Shown: positions 15,358 to 24,209 of the stretch, one piece after another
Layout of the letters: each line of letters opens with the position of its first letter
Numbering within the stretch: the stretch's first letter is position 1
Assembly (NCBI GenBank): GCA_902762435.1
Contig: CACWOH010000030.1
Location: 1 to 36,415, forward strand
Origin: an uncultured Bacteroidia bacterium
GTDB taxonomy: Bacteria > Bacteroidota > Bacteroidia > Bacteroidales > UBA932
DNA: 36,415 nt
Reading direction: 5' to 3'
Made by a program: the position numbers and the translations under genes
The notes under the pieces: model-generated
The model's database searches: none
The model's input: only the letters and a program-made list of their open reading frames with translations
What the model was told of the DNA's origin: nothing

Positions 15358-17056
15358 AACGCATCGCCATATACACCCTGCTGACCCTGCTGGCCTTCCC
15401 GGCAGCGGCAGTTCCTGCCATCCACAACGTGGACGGAAGGACCACCGTGTCCCTGGACGGGACCTGGAACGCCATTGTGGACCCCTATGAGAACGGCTAC
15501 TACAACTACCGGATGCAGCCGATGCCCACTCCCTCCACCTTCTTCGCCGACAGGCATTTCTACGAGAACCCCACGCGCCTGATCGAGTACGACTTCGACG
15601 CGGCGGGCACGCTCGAGGTGCCGGGCGACTGGAACACCCAGCGCGAGAAGCTCTACTACTATGAGGGCACCGTCTGGTACCGCCGTCTGTTCGATGCGGC
15701 ACCGCAGCCCGGCCGGCGCTACTTCATCCACTTCGACGGGGCCAACTACGAGACCATCGCCGGCCTGAACGGCCGTATCGTCGGCAAGCACGTGGGCGGC
15801 TTCACCGCCTTCGACTTCGAGGTTACGGAGCAGCTGAAGGAAGGACGCAACTCGCTGGTAGTCAAGGTAGACAACAAGCGCCATGCGGACGGTGTCCCCA
15901 CCGTCAACACCGACTGGTGGAACTACGGCGGCATCACCCGCAGCGTGCAGCTGGTGGACGTACCCGAGACCTTCATCCGGGACTATGCCATCCGCCTGAC
16001 ACCGGGCCGCGACGCCGTGGAAGGCTGGGTGCAGCTGGACGGCAGCCGGGCCTCGCAGGAGGTCCGCGTGGAGATTCCCGGACTGAAGATGAGCGCCGCC
16101 GTGCGCACCGGTGGGGACGGGCGGGCGGACTTCCGCATCGTCATCCCCCGCCGTTCCGGCATCCGCTTCTGGTGCCCCGAAGACCCTGTGCTGTACGAGT
16201 TCGTCCTGACTTCCGAAACGGACCGCGTGAGCGACCGGGTGGGCCTGAGGACCGTGGAAACGCAGGGCAGCAAGATCCTGCTGAACGGGAAGGAAATCTT
16301 CCTGCGGGGCATCTCCATCCACGACGAACGGCCGGGCGAGCCGGCGGGCCGCACCTTCAGCGACGCGCACGCCCGCACCACCCTGGGCTGGGCGAAGGAA
16401 CTGGGCTGCAACTTCGTACGCCTGGCTCACTACCCGCACAACGAACGCATGGTCCGGATGGCGGACGAAACGGGCATGCTGGTGTGGTCGGAGATCCCGG
16501 TGTACTGGACCATCGACTGGAGCAGCGCCGACACCTACGCCAACACTTCCTGGGCCGCCTGATCGCCCGGACGCGCGCACAGGATCCCACCCGCCTGGTG
16601 TCCGCCGCGATGGAGAAGGACGAGACCGCCCCCGGGCAGCTGACCCTCGTGGACGAGCTGATGTACCTCACCGACCTGCTGAGTTTCAATCAGTACGTGG
16701 GCTGGTACGACGGCGACGTCGAGAAATGCGACCGCGTGCAGTGGACCTTCCCGGTGGACAAGCCGGTGATCCTTTCGGAACTGGGCGGCGGTGCGAAATA
16801 CGGCCGCCACGGCAGCCCCGACGAACGCTTTACGGAAGAATACCTCGTGCGCCTGTACGAGGCCAACATCCGCATGATGAAGAACATCCCCGGCCTGGCG
16901 GGCTGCACGCCCTGGATCCTCAAGGATTTCCGCTCGCCGCGACGCGCCCTGGAAGGCATCCAGGACGACTTCAACCGCAAGGGCCTCGTGTCCGAAAAGG
17001 GCGAAAAGAAAGACGCCTTCTACACGCTTCAGCACTGGTACCAGTCTCTCCAATAG
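15354..17056 (+). pseudogene. Exported GH2 beta-glucuronidase/galactosidase-like gene with an internal frame-breaking deletion
   Basis: The first part (15354-16562, 402 codons) has a signal peptide (IAIYTLLTLLAFPAAAVPA), the sugar-binding and immunoglobulin-like domains (DTDWWNYGGI; WCPEDPVLYEF) and the start of the TIM barrel (GISIHDERPG; FVRLAHYPHN; GMLVWSEIPVYW). It then stops at TGA 16560-16562. From about 16547 a different frame carries the rest (FLGRLIARTRAQDPTRLVSAA) to the stop at 17056, including the probable nucleophile Glu (ILSELGGG, codon 16778-16780). Compared with GH2 family structure, the stretch that should carry the acid/base Asn-Glu (usually WS-x-x-NE) is missing between the two. 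A deletion of roughly 35-40 codons and out of frame is inferred. Two truncated peptides at best are expected, neither catalytic. Confidence 0.85.
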
Positions 17057-17068
17057 ACATAACCGCCC

Positions 17069-18808
17069 ATGATCCGCTTGCCTGACAATACCGTTTTCGG
17101 CGAATACACCGTGCACCGCTTCATCAAGGCGGGCCTGTACAACGACAGCTACATCGTGAAGAACGCCGCCGGCGTCCCCTTTTTCCTGAAGTTCTACGAC
17201 CTGGCGAACATGCCGGACAAGATGCTCCGGGAAGGGTTGGTGGAGGAGATCGTCTTCTGCCAGATCATCTCCCACCCCAACATCATCCGCCACGTCGGGA
17301 ACGGCTCCGGCAAGATCAACGGGCGGGATTTCCAGTATCTGGTCACGAAGTTCTTCAACGGCTCGCTCCTGTCGGAACTCCTCCGCAAGGGCAGGACCTT
17401 CTCCGTACAGGAGGCCAAGTCCATCCTCATCCCGGTCCTCGAGGGGCTCGTGTACCTGCATAATGAACTGCACCTGAACCACAACGACCTCACCCCGCGC
17501 AACATCCTGCTGGAATCCGGGCCGGACGGCGTCCTGACGCCGAAGATCATCGACCTCGGACACATGCACGAGGACGTGGACGGCGCCGTGCCCTTCCCGA
17601 CGGAGGACCTCAACCTGTTCTATGTAGCCCCGGAGGCCCTGAAAGGGACTTTTACCGCCAAGAGCGACGTCTTCTCCGTGTGCGCCATCCTCTACACGCT
17701 GCTTTACGGCAAGGCGCCCTGGCACTGCCACATCGGCGCGCACGACTCGTTCTATTCGCGCAAGATCAGCGTCGGGCGGGCCCGCGAGGCCGCGCTGGAG
17801 TTCCCGAAAGGCGGACCGGCCGACCCGGCGATGGACGCCATCCTGGAAGCCGGCCTGAACCCCGACCCCGCGCAGCGGCCGGACGCCTCCGTGCTGCTGT
17901 CCCTGCTGTCGGAGGACTTCCAGCCCGGAGAGATCAGCCTGCGGGAGGCGACCGCCCCGGCGGACCAGCCGCAGGAAGCCGAGAAGCCCCGGGAGGACCA
18001 GGTCCGGCTGCAGGCCCGCAGGAACCGGCCCGGGCAGGGCGGATTCGCCGACGTGGCCGGCATGGAAGGGCTCAAGCAGGAGCTGCTCCAGCGGGTGATC
18101 TGGGTGCTGCAGGACAAGGAAAAGGCCGCCCGGTACCGCCTGCTCCCGCCCAACGGGATGCTGCTCTACGGCCCGCCGGGCTGCGGCAAGACCTTCTTTG
18201 CCAAGAAGTTTGCCGAGGAATCGGGCTTCAACTACTACCTGGTGAACGGTTCCGACCTGGGCAGCACCTACATCCACGGCACGCAGGGCAAGATCGCTGA
18301 CCTGTTCCAGAAGGCCGAGATGAACGCGCCGTCGGTCATCTGCTTCGACGAGTTCGACTCGTTCGTGCCCGCCCGCGGGTCCGATTCGGCCCGCAACCGC
18401 GCGGAAGAGGTGAACGAGTTCCTCTCGCAGCTGAACAACTGCGCCGAGCGGGGCGTGTTCGTGATCGGCACCACCAACCGCGTGGACATGATCGACCCGG
18501 CCGTGCTGCGCAAGGGGCGGATGGACCTGAAGTACGAGATTCCTGCTCCGGACGCCGAGACGCGCCGGGCGATGTTCGCCATCCACCTGAAGGGACGCCC
18601 TCTCTCGGACGATGTGGACCTGGACCGCCTGGCCCTGCTGTCCGACGGCTACGCCTCGTCCGACATCGCCTTCATCGTGAACGAGGCGGCGATGGTGGCG
18701 GCACTCGCCGACGAGTCCATCTCGCAGGAAATCCTGGAAAAGTCCATCAAGGGCAACCCCTCTTCCCTCTCGGCGCCCAAGCGGCCCCGGATCGGGTTTG
18801 ACAGCTGA
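17069..18808 (+). CDS. Ser/Thr protein kinase fused to an AAA+ ATPase
   Basis: A 579-residue two-domain protein without signal peptide or membrane segment. Residues about 10-285 form a eukaryotic-like kinase: ATP Lys41 (FFLKFYD), catalytic loop HNDLTPRNIL (Asp140, Asn145; Asn replaces the usual Arg), DLG instead of DFG (Asp162) and an APE motif at 187-189. A charged linker (290-325) leads to an AAA+ module: Walker A GPPGCGKT (368-375), Walker B VICFDEFD (423-430), sensor-1 TTN (468-470), and LRKGRMD with arginine-finger candidates. The AAA+ part is closest in look to the FtsH/Cdc48/proteasomal group. All key residues appear present. The substrate is unknown. It lies 12 nt after the broken GH2 gene and ends at a terminator. 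Confidence 0.9.
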   Translation: MIRLPDNTVFGEYTVHRFIKAGLYNDSYIVKNAAGVPFFLKFYDLANMPDKMLREGLVEEIVFCQIISHPNIIRHVGNGSGKINGRDFQYLVTKFFNGSLLSELLRKGRTFSVQEAKSILIPVLEGLVYLHNELHLNHNDLTPRNILLESGPDGVLTPKIIDLGHMHEDVDGAVPFPTEDLNLFYVAPEALKGTFTAKSDVFSVCAILYTLLYGKAPWHCHIGAHDSFYSRKISVGRAREAALEFPKGGPADPAMDAILEAGLNPDPAQRPDASVLLSLLSEDFQPGEISLREATAPADQPQEAEKPREDQVRLQARRNRPGQGGFADVAGMEGLKQELLQRVIWVLQDKEKAARYRLLPPNGMLLYGPPGCGKTFFAKKFAEESGFNYYLVNGSDLGSTYIHGTQGKIADLFQKAEMNAPSVICFDEFDSFVPARGSDSARNRAEEVNEFLSQLNNCAERGVFVIGTTNRVDMIDPAVLRKGRMDLKYEIPAPDAETRRAMFAIHLKGRPLSDDVDLDRLALLSDGYASSDIAFIVNEAAMVAALADESISQEILEKSIKGNPSSLSAPKRPRIGFDS

Positions 18809-18855
18809 ACGGGCTGAAAAGGGTTCCGTTCCGGGACATATTCCATCGGTTAGAC

Positions 18856-18889
18856 TTCGCAGAGCATTCCAAGCTCTGCGAAATTTTTT
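18856..18889 (+). terminator. Rho-independent terminator after the kinase-AAA+ gene
   Basis: A perfect 10-bp stem pairs 18856-18865 with 18873-18882 (7-nt loop) and is followed by a six-T run at 18884-18889. Confidence 0.92.
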
Positions 18890-18914
18890 GCAATTGGTTT
18901 TGAAAGATTTTCCA

Positions 18915-18945
18915 TTTGATTCTATAATATATAGTAATCAATTTG
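18915..18945 (+). promoter_or_regulatory. Probable promoter of the 89-residue gene
   Basis: TTTG at 18915-18918, a 19-nt spacer and TCAATTTG at 18938-18945 (one mismatch to TAnnTTTG) are placed 6 nt before the ATG at 18952, in an AT-rich stretch. Confidence 0.4.
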
Positions 18946-18951
18946 AAAGAT

Positions 18952-19221
18952 ATGCAAACAATCAAGAAATTCCAGTTCGGCCGCCTTTATGCCGCCCCCA
19001 AATCCACTAAGATTTACGAACTCCTCCATCGGGACGGCCATTTCCTTACCTTCCGGGTCAGAAATCCCAAAACCCGGGATTCCTGGAAGCAGCGCTCCAC
19101 TTCCACCTACAAAGCTGATGCTTCCGGGGCCTTTGAAGAAGTTCTATTCTCCGACGGGGTCCGCCTCCGCTCGGACAACTGCCGTCCGGTGCCGGAAACG
19201 GCCCGCCCGAGCGCTGCATAA
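18952..19221 (+). CDS. Small basic protein of unknown function
   Basis: An 89-residue open frame between the terminator of the kinase-AAA+ gene and the his promoter. I do not recognise a family. It is rich in Lys/Arg and aromatic residues in the first half (FGRLYAAPKSTKIYELLHRDG; VRNPKTRDSWKQRS). A cytosolic nucleic-acid-binding or domesticated fragment is imaginable but unsupported. Codons in the first half are less GC-rich than in neighbouring genes, which can mean a young, transferred or weakly expressed gene. The start is chosen for its distance to the promoter-like element; an alternative ATG lies at 18943. Confidence 0.5.
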   Translation: MQTIKKFQFGRLYAAPKSTKIYELLHRDGHFLTFRVRNPKTRDSWKQRSTSTYKADASGAFEEVLFSDGVRLRSDNCRPVPETARPSAA

Positions 19222-19236
19222 ATATGGCCGCTGAGA

Positions 19237-19267
19237 TTTGCTTTTTTGGAAATAATGGATAACTTTG
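19237..19267 (+). promoter_or_regulatory. his operon promoter
   Basis: TTTG at 19237-19240, a 19-nt spacer and TAACTTTG at 19260-19267 match the Bacteroidota consensus exactly. Transcription should start at about 19272-19275, at or just before the leader-peptide ATG (19276), so the his mRNA probably begins with almost no untranslated leader. Confidence 0.85.
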
Positions 19268-19275
19268 CAAAACGT

Positions 19276-19317
19276 ATGACTATGAGCACCGCATACCACC
19301 ATCACCACCGAGCCTGA
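19276..19317 (+). CDS. hisL: his operon leader peptide (MTMSTAYHHHHRA)
   Basis: A 13-codon open frame with four consecutive His codons (19297-19308), followed by Arg-Ala and TGA at 19315-19317. It lies between the his promoter and hisG and precedes a terminator hairpin, the arrangement of a classical ribosome-mediated attenuator. A second ATG at 19282 is in frame and could be the real start. Stalling at the His codons when charged His-tRNA is scarce would cover the 5' strand of the first competing helix. The name follows the enterobacterial leader by function, not by homology. Confidence 0.9.
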   Translation: MTMSTAYHHHHRA

Positions 19318-19392
19318 AGTGTCCGGTAGGTCGGTGCGTATGTGCGTGACGCGATAGCGAGGCTTGCCGGTGTGTCCGGCAAGCCTTTTTTT
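19306..19392 (+). promoter_or_regulatory. his attenuator: alternative antiterminator and terminator helices
   Basis: Three mutually exclusive pairings can be drawn. The 1:2 helix joins 19306-19311 to 19331-19336, plus 19313-19315 to 19328-19330. The antiterminator joins 19323-19332 to 19361-19370 (10 bp, three G-U). The terminator joins 19360-19370 to 19376-19386 (11 bp, 5-nt loop), followed by U residues to 19392. A ribosome stalled on the His codons blocks the 1:2 helix and favours the antiterminator. A ribosome at the stop codon covers the antiterminator's 5' arm and favours termination. hisG begins 23 nt after the U-run. Confidence 0.88.
19360..19392 (+). terminator. Attenuator terminator hairpin upstream of hisG
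   Basis: A perfect 11-bp GC-rich stem (AGGCTTGCCGG with its complement), TGTGT loop and a run of T through 19392. Confidence 0.93.
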
Positions 19393-19414
19393 GTGAAAGT
19401 TAGTAGTAAAAGAT

Positions 19415-20266
19415 ATGTTAAGATTAGCCATCCAATCCAAGGGCCGCCTCAACGAGGAGAGCACCGCCTTGCTGCGCGAGATCGGAATCGACATCGACGA
19501 TTCGCGCCGGAAGTTTCTGGCCCAGGCGCCGAACTTCCCCCTGGAAGTCCTCTATATGCGCGACGACGACATTCCGCAGGTCGTGTCCAGCGGCACCGCC
19601 GGACTGGGCATCGTGGGCCTGAACGAGGTCGAGGAGCGCGGCTTCGACGTCAAGGTCGAGAAGAAACTCGGCTTCGGCGGCTGCCGCATCTCCCTGGCCG
19701 TTCCCAAGGCCGTGGACTATGACGGTCCGCAGTGGTTCCAGGGCAAGCGCATCGCCACCTCCTACCCCGGCATCCTGAAGCGCTGGCTGCAGGAGCAGGG
19801 CATCGAGGCCCGCATCGAGGTGATCACCGGTTCGGTGGAAATCGCCCCGGCAGCCGACATCGCCGACGCCATCTTCGACATCGTCTCCTCCGGCGGGACG
19901 CTGGTTTCCAACGGATTGCGAGAGGTCGAGCAGGTCTTTTTCTCCGAGGCGGTGCTGATTTCGTCCGGACAGCTGTCCGCCGAAGAGCAGGCCACGCTGG
20001 ACGAGATTCTATTCCGCATCGACTCCGCGATGGTGAGCCGCCGCAAGAAATACATCCTGATGAACCTGCCGGAAGCCTCCGTGGAGGAGGCCTGCCGGAT
20101 CCTTCCCGCGATGCGCAGCCCGACCGTGATGCCGCTCGCCGCCAAGGGCTGGTGCTCGATGCACTCCGTGGTGGACGAGGCGGACCTCTGGGACAAGATC
20201 CGCCAGCTCAAGGCCATTGGCGCCGAGGGCATCCTGGTACTCAACATCGACAAAATCATTCCGTAA
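19415..20266 (+). CDS. hisG: ATP phosphoribosyltransferase, long form
   Basis: A 283-residue enzyme that joins ATP and PRPP to give phosphoribosyl-ATP, the first and committed step of histidine synthesis. The N-terminal catalytic part begins MLRLAIQSKGRL and contains the ATP-PRT pattern GTAGLGIVGLNEV. The C-terminal about 75 residues match the HisG_C regulatory domain (PTVMPLAAKGWCSMHSVV), so this is the long, homohexameric form that binds histidine directly and needs no HisZ. Feedback inhibition would act alongside the attenuator upstream. It is the first structural gene of the operon; hisD follows 3 nt after its stop. Confidence 0.97.
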   Translation: MLRLAIQSKGRLNEESTALLREIGIDIDDSRRKFLAQAPNFPLEVLYMRDDDIPQVVSSGTAGLGIVGLNEVEERGFDVKVEKKLGFGGCRISLAVPKAVDYDGPQWFQGKRIATSYPGILKRWLQEQGIEARIEVITGSVEIAPAADIADAIFDIVSSGGTLVSNGLREVEQVFFSEAVLISSGQLSAEEQATLDEILFRIDSAMVSRRKKYILMNLPEASVEEACRILPAMRSPTVMPLAAKGWCSMHSVVDEADLWDKIRQLKAIGAEGILVLNIDKIIP

Positions 20267-20269
20267 ACC

Positions 20270-21553
20270 ATGCTGGAAGTTTTCTTCAACCCTCCCCGGG
20301 AACAGTGGGAAGCGCTCTGCCGCCGGCCGTCTTCCGAGAATCCGGCCGTCCGGGAACGCGTACAGGACATCCTGCGCCGCGTGCGCGAGCAGGGCGACGA
20401 GGCCCTGCGGGCGCTCTCGCTGGAGATTGACAAGCGTCCGCTCGACGCCATCGAGGTGAACGCCGACGAGATCCGCGAAGCTTCGGAAAGCGTCAGCGAG
20501 CCGGTCCGGCGGGCCATCGCGGCTGCGGAAGAGACCATCCGCGCCTTCCACGAGGCCCAGCGGCCGCAAGAGATCTGCGTGCTGACCGCCCCGGGCGTGC
20601 GCTGCATCCAGCGCCCCGTTCCCATCGAACGGGTGGGCCTGTACATCCCCGGCGGCACCGCCCCCCTCTTTTCCACCGTGCTGATGCTCGCCGTCCCGGC
20701 GGCCATCGCCCAATGTCCCGAAGTGGTGCTCTGCACCCCGGCGGGCAAGGACGGGAAGGTGAATCCGGAAGTGCTTTACAGCGCCGCGTACTGCGGGGTG
20801 AAGCGCATCTTCAAGCTCGGCGGGGCGCAGGCCGTGGCCGCCATGGCCTACGGCACGCAGAGCGTCCCGAAGGTGGACAAGATCTTCGGCCCGGGCAACC
20901 AGTACGTCACCACCGCCAAGCAGCTGCTCTCCGCCGGCACCGTCGCCATCGATATGCCGGCAGGGCCGTCCGAGGTAATGGTCGTTACGGACGGTTCGTC
21001 CCCCGCCTCCTTCGTCGCGGCGGACCTGCTTTCGCAGGCCGAACACGGCCCGGACAGCCAGGTGATGCTGGTCTGCGGGGACACCGCGACCGCCGAATCC
21101 GTCCGCGCCGAGGTGGAGCGGCAGGCACGGCAGCTGCCCCGCGCAGATTTCGTCCGGCAGGCACTGGACAAGAGCCGCTGCGTCGTTTTCCCCGACACGG
21201 AAGACCGGATCGCCTTCGCGAACGCCTATGCCGCCGAGCACCTCATCCTCGCGGTGCGGGAGCCCTGGAGTTTTTCCGCCCGGATCACCGCCGCGGGCAG
21301 CGTGTTCATCGGCGCCTGGACGCCCGAGAGCGCCGGCGACTACGCCTCCGGTACCAACCACACCCTGCCCACCTGCGGATGGGCCCGTTCGTTCAGCGGG
21401 GTGAACCTGGACAGCTACTACCGCAAGATGACCCTCCAGGAACTCACGCCCGAAGGCCTGCGCGGACTCTCACAGACCATCGTCACGATGGCGGAAGCGG
21501 AAGGGCTGCAGGCCCACGCCAACGCCATAAAAATCCGCCTGTCCGATGAATAG
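20270..21553 (+). CDS. hisD: Histidinol dehydrogenase
   Basis: A 427-residue zinc- and NAD-dependent enzyme for the last two oxidations, histidinol to histidine. Visible motifs are the [11 protein letters not shown] segment, [25 protein letters not shown] with Gln-His metal and substrate ligands, the catalytic Glu-His in AYAAEHLIL, and the GTNHTLPT motif near the end. Length and order are normal for the family. Its 3' end overlaps hisC by 8 nt, favouring coupled translation. Confidence 0.97.
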   Translation: MLEVFFNPPREQWEALCRRPSSENPAVRERVQDILRRVREQGDEALRALSLEIDKRPLDAIEVNADEIREASESVSEPVRRAIAAAEETIRAFHEAQRPQEICVLTAPGVRCIQRPVPIERVGLYIPGGTAPLFSTVLMLAVPAAIAQCPEVVLCTPAGKDGKVNPEVLYSAAYCGVKRIFKLGGAQAVAAMAYGTQSVPKVDKIFGPGNQYVTTAKQLLSAGTVAIDMPAGPSEVMVVTDGSSPASFVAADLLSQAEHGPDSQVMLVCGDTATAESVRAEVERQARQLPRADFVRQALDKSRCVVFPDTEDRIAFANAYAAEHLILAVREPWSFSARITAAGSVFIGAWTPESAGDYASGTNHTLPTCGWARSFSGVNLDSYYRKMTLQELTPEGLRGLSQTIVTMAEAEGLQAHANAIKIRLSDE

Positions 21554-22592
21554 CATAGAATCCCTGGTCCGGCCCAACATCCGCGCCCTGTGCCCCTACA
21601 GCACCGCGCGGGATGAATACGAGGGGAAACTCGGCATCTTCCTGGATGCCAACGAGAGCCCCTACCCCACCGGCTGGAACCGCTACCCGGACCCGCACCA
21701 GAAGGCGCTCAAGGAGCAGGTCGCCGCGCTGAAAGGCGTACCGGCGGAATGCATCTTCCTCGGCAACGGCAGCGACGAGGCCATCGACCTGTGCTTCCGC
21801 ATCTTCTGCACCCCGGGCGAAGACAACGCCATCGCGATCGCTCCCAGCTACGGGATGTATGCGGTGGCTGCCGACATCAACGACATCGGAATGCGCCAGG
21901 TGCCGCTGGGAACGGATTTCTCCCTCCCTGCCGAGGAACTGCTTGCCGCCGCCGACGCGCACACCAAGCTGCTTTTCCTGTGCAGCCCCAACAACCCGTC
22001 GGGCAACGCTTTCGAGCCCGCGGAGCTGGAGGCGCTGATCCGCCGCTTCCCCGGCATCGTGGTGGTGGACGAGGCGTACGCGGACTTCAGCGCGAAGGGC
22101 AGCCTGCGGGAGCGCCTGCCGGAACTGCCCAACCTGATCATCTTCCAGACGCTCTCCAAGGCCTACGGACTGGCCGGCCTGCGCCTTGGGATGGCCTTCG
22201 CAAGCTCCTATATCATCCGGCTGATGTCGATGGTAAAATACCCCTACAACATCAACCAGTCCACGCAGGAGCTCGTGTCCCGCGCCCTGCAGACCCCGAT
22301 CGCGGACCGCGTGGAGGAAACCGTGGCCCAGCGCGCCCGCGTGGCGGCGGCCCTGCCCGCCTTCCGCTGCGTGAAGCGCGTTTACCCCAGCGACGCCAAT
22401 TTCCTGCTGGTGCAGGTGGACGACGCCGACACGCTGTACACGCACCTTCTCGCCGACGGCATCATCGTGCGCAACCGCAGCCGGGTTCCGGGCTGCGCGG
22501 GCTGCCTGCGGATCACGATCGGCCTCCCGTCCGAAAACGACCAACTGCTACAATCCCTCTCCGCATATGAAAAAGGCGATATTCATCGATAG
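21546..22592 (+). CDS. hisC: Histidinol-phosphate aminotransferase
   Basis: A 348-residue class I/II PLP aminotransferase that converts imidazole-acetol phosphate and glutamate to histidinol phosphate. The [18 protein letters not shown] opening is characteristic of HisC. Cofactor contacts are seen in [18 protein letters not shown] and the PLP Lys in [14 protein letters not shown]. It overlaps hisD by 8 nt and hisB by 26 nt, so its last codons are also the start of hisB in another frame. Confidence 0.96.
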   Translation: MNSIESLVRPNIRALCPYSTARDEYEGKLGIFLDANESPYPTGWNRYPDPHQKALKEQVAALKGVPAECIFLGNGSDEAIDLCFRIFCTPGEDNAIAIAPSYGMYAVAADINDIGMRQVPLGTDFSLPAEELLAAADAHTKLLFLCSPNNPSGNAFEPAELEALIRRFPGIVVVDEAYADFSAKGSLRERLPELPNLIIFQTLSKAYGLAGLRLGMAFASSYIIRLMSMVKYPYNINQSTQELVSRALQTPIADRVEETVAQRARVAAALPAFRCVKRVYPSDANFLLVQVDDADTLYTHLLADGIIVRNRSRVPGCAGCLRITIGLPSENDQLLQSLSAYEKGDIHR

Positions 22593-23625
22593 GGACGGCA
22601 CGCTGCTGCGCGAGCCTTCCGACGAGCAGATCGATGCGCTCGAAAAAGTGGAATTCGTGCCCGGCGCCATCAGCGGCCTGAAGGCCCTGACGGGCCTGGG
22701 TTACGAACTGGTGATGGCCTCCAACCAGGACGGCCTGGGCACCCCGGCCTTCCCGGAAGAGACCTTCTGGCCGGCCCAGAATCTGCTGCTGCGCACCCTG
22801 GAAGGCGAAGGCGTCGTGTTCGACGACATCCTCATCGATCCCTCCTTCCCGGAGGACAACTCCCCCAACCGCAAGCCCGGAACGGGAATGTTCGGCAAGT
22901 ACCTGGACGGCTCTTACGACCTCGCTGCCAGCTGGGTGATCGGCGACCGGGAAACCGACCGCCGGCTCGCTGAAAACCTCGGCGCGAAGGCGCTGCTGGT
23001 GGGCGAGCTGGACTGGGCGCAGATCGCGGAAACCATCCGCAGTAGCGAGCGCTGCGCCGAGGTGGCCCGCAAGACCGCGGAGACCGACATTTACGTGCGC
23101 GTGGACCTGGACGGCAAAGGGCCGTCCGGGGTGGACACCGGGCTGAAGTTCTTCGACCATATGCTTTCCCAGCTTCCTCACCACGGTGGCATTTCCCTGG
23201 AAATCAAGTGCAAAGGCGACCTGGAGGTGGACGAGCACCACACGATGGAGGACGTAGGCATCGCCCTCGGGGATGCCCTCCGGCAGGCCCTGGGCGACAA
23301 GCGGGGCACGGAACGCTACGGCTTCGCCCTGCCCATGGACGAGAGCCGCGCCATCGTGCTGCTGGACTTCGGCGGCCGGAGCGAACTGGTCTGGGACGTG
23401 CCGTTCACGCGCGAATACGTGGGCGACGTGCCCACCGAGATGTTCAAGCACTTCTTCAAGTCGCTCTCCGACGCGATGAAGGCCAACCTGTACGTGCAGG
23501 CCCGCGGGGAGAACAACCACCACCTCGCGGAAGCCGTCTTCAAGGCCTTCGCCCGCAGCCTGAAACAGGCCGTGCGGCGCGACGTCTTTTCCTATGACCT
23601 TCCCTCCAGCAAAGGACTGCTATGA
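22567..23625 (+). CDS. hisB: Bifunctional histidinol-phosphatase / imidazoleglycerol-phosphate dehydratase
   Basis: A 352-residue fusion catalysing two non-consecutive steps. Residues 1-160 are a HAD phosphatase (FIDRDGTLL with nucleophile and acid Asp; [22 protein letters not shown]) for histidinol phosphate. Residues about 165-352 are the dehydratase, with the metal-binding His clusters in [31 protein letters not shown] and [14 protein letters not shown]. The two-domain form is shared with Enterobacteria and Bacteroidota. It overlaps hisC by 26 nt and hisH by 4 nt (ATGA). Confidence 0.97.
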   Translation: MKKAIFIDRDGTLLREPSDEQIDALEKVEFVPGAISGLKALTGLGYELVMASNQDGLGTPAFPEETFWPAQNLLLRTLEGEGVVFDDILIDPSFPEDNSPNRKPGTGMFGKYLDGSYDLAASWVIGDRETDRRLAENLGAKALLVGELDWAQIAETIRSSERCAEVARKTAETDIYVRVDLDGKGPSGVDTGLKFFDHMLSQLPHHGGISLEIKCKGDLEVDEHHTMEDVGIALGDALRQALGDKRGTERYGFALPMDESRAIVLLDFGGRSELVWDVPFTREYVGDVPTEMFKHFFKSLSDAMKANLYVQARGENNHHLAEAVFKAFARSLKQAVRRDVFSYDLPSSKGLL

Positions 23626-24209
23626 TCGCGATCATTGACTACGACGCCGGCAACATCCGTTCGGTCGGCAACGCCCTGCAGCGGCTGGGCGCGGAATATG
23701 AGTTGACCGCCGATCCCGCCCGCATCCTCGCGGCGGACAAAGTCATCCTGCCCGGCGTGGGCAACGCGGCCGAAGCGATGGCGCACCTGCGGGAACGCGG
23801 GCTGTGCGAACTGATCCGGAGCCTGCGGCGCCCCGTGCTGGGCATCTGCGTAGGCATGCAGCTGATGTGCCGCGACTCCGAAGAGGGGCCGACGCAGGCG
23901 CTGGGTATTTTCGATGCCCACGTGCGCCGCTTCACCGAGACCCCGGACGCCAAGGTCCCGCATATGGGCTGGAACGCCCTGGGCAACCTGGACAGCAAGC
24001 TGTTCAAGGGACTGGAAGGCGGGGCCTACGTTTATTTCGTGCACTCGTACTACCCCGGACTCTGTCCCGACACGGTCGCGACCTGCCGCCACGGAGACCG
24101 CCTGTTCAGCGCGGCGCTCAAGTACGAGAATTTCTACGGTACGCAGTTCCACCCCGAGAAGAGCGGCTCCGTGGGAGCGGCGATCCTCCGAAATTTCCTT
24201 GCCCTATGA
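23622..24209 (+). CDS. hisH: Imidazole glycerol phosphate synthase, glutaminase subunit
   Basis: A 195-residue class I glutamine amidotransferase that supplies ammonia to HisF. The triad is visible: Cys in GICVGMQLM, and His and Glu in [11 protein letters not shown]. The N-terminal [16 protein letters not shown] and the [10 protein letters not shown] oxyanion region are typical. ATGA overlaps with both hisB and hisA keep the subunits' translation linked, although its partner hisF is two genes downstream. Confidence 0.97.
   Translation: MIAIIDYDAGNIRSVGNALQRLGAEYELTADPARILAADKVILPGVGNAAEAMAHLRERGLCELIRSLRRPVLGICVGMQLMCRDSEEGPTQALGIFDAHVRRFTETPDAKVPHMGWNALGNLDSKLFKGLEGGAYVYFVHSYYPGLCPDTVATCRHGDRLFSAALKYENFYGTQFHPEKSGSVGAAILRNFLAL

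Noticed and set aside
19297-19308. Four His codons that could be mistaken for a cloning-tag remnant
   Set aside because: They sit between a native his promoter and a matched attenuator, in the native base composition, and are explained by attenuation.
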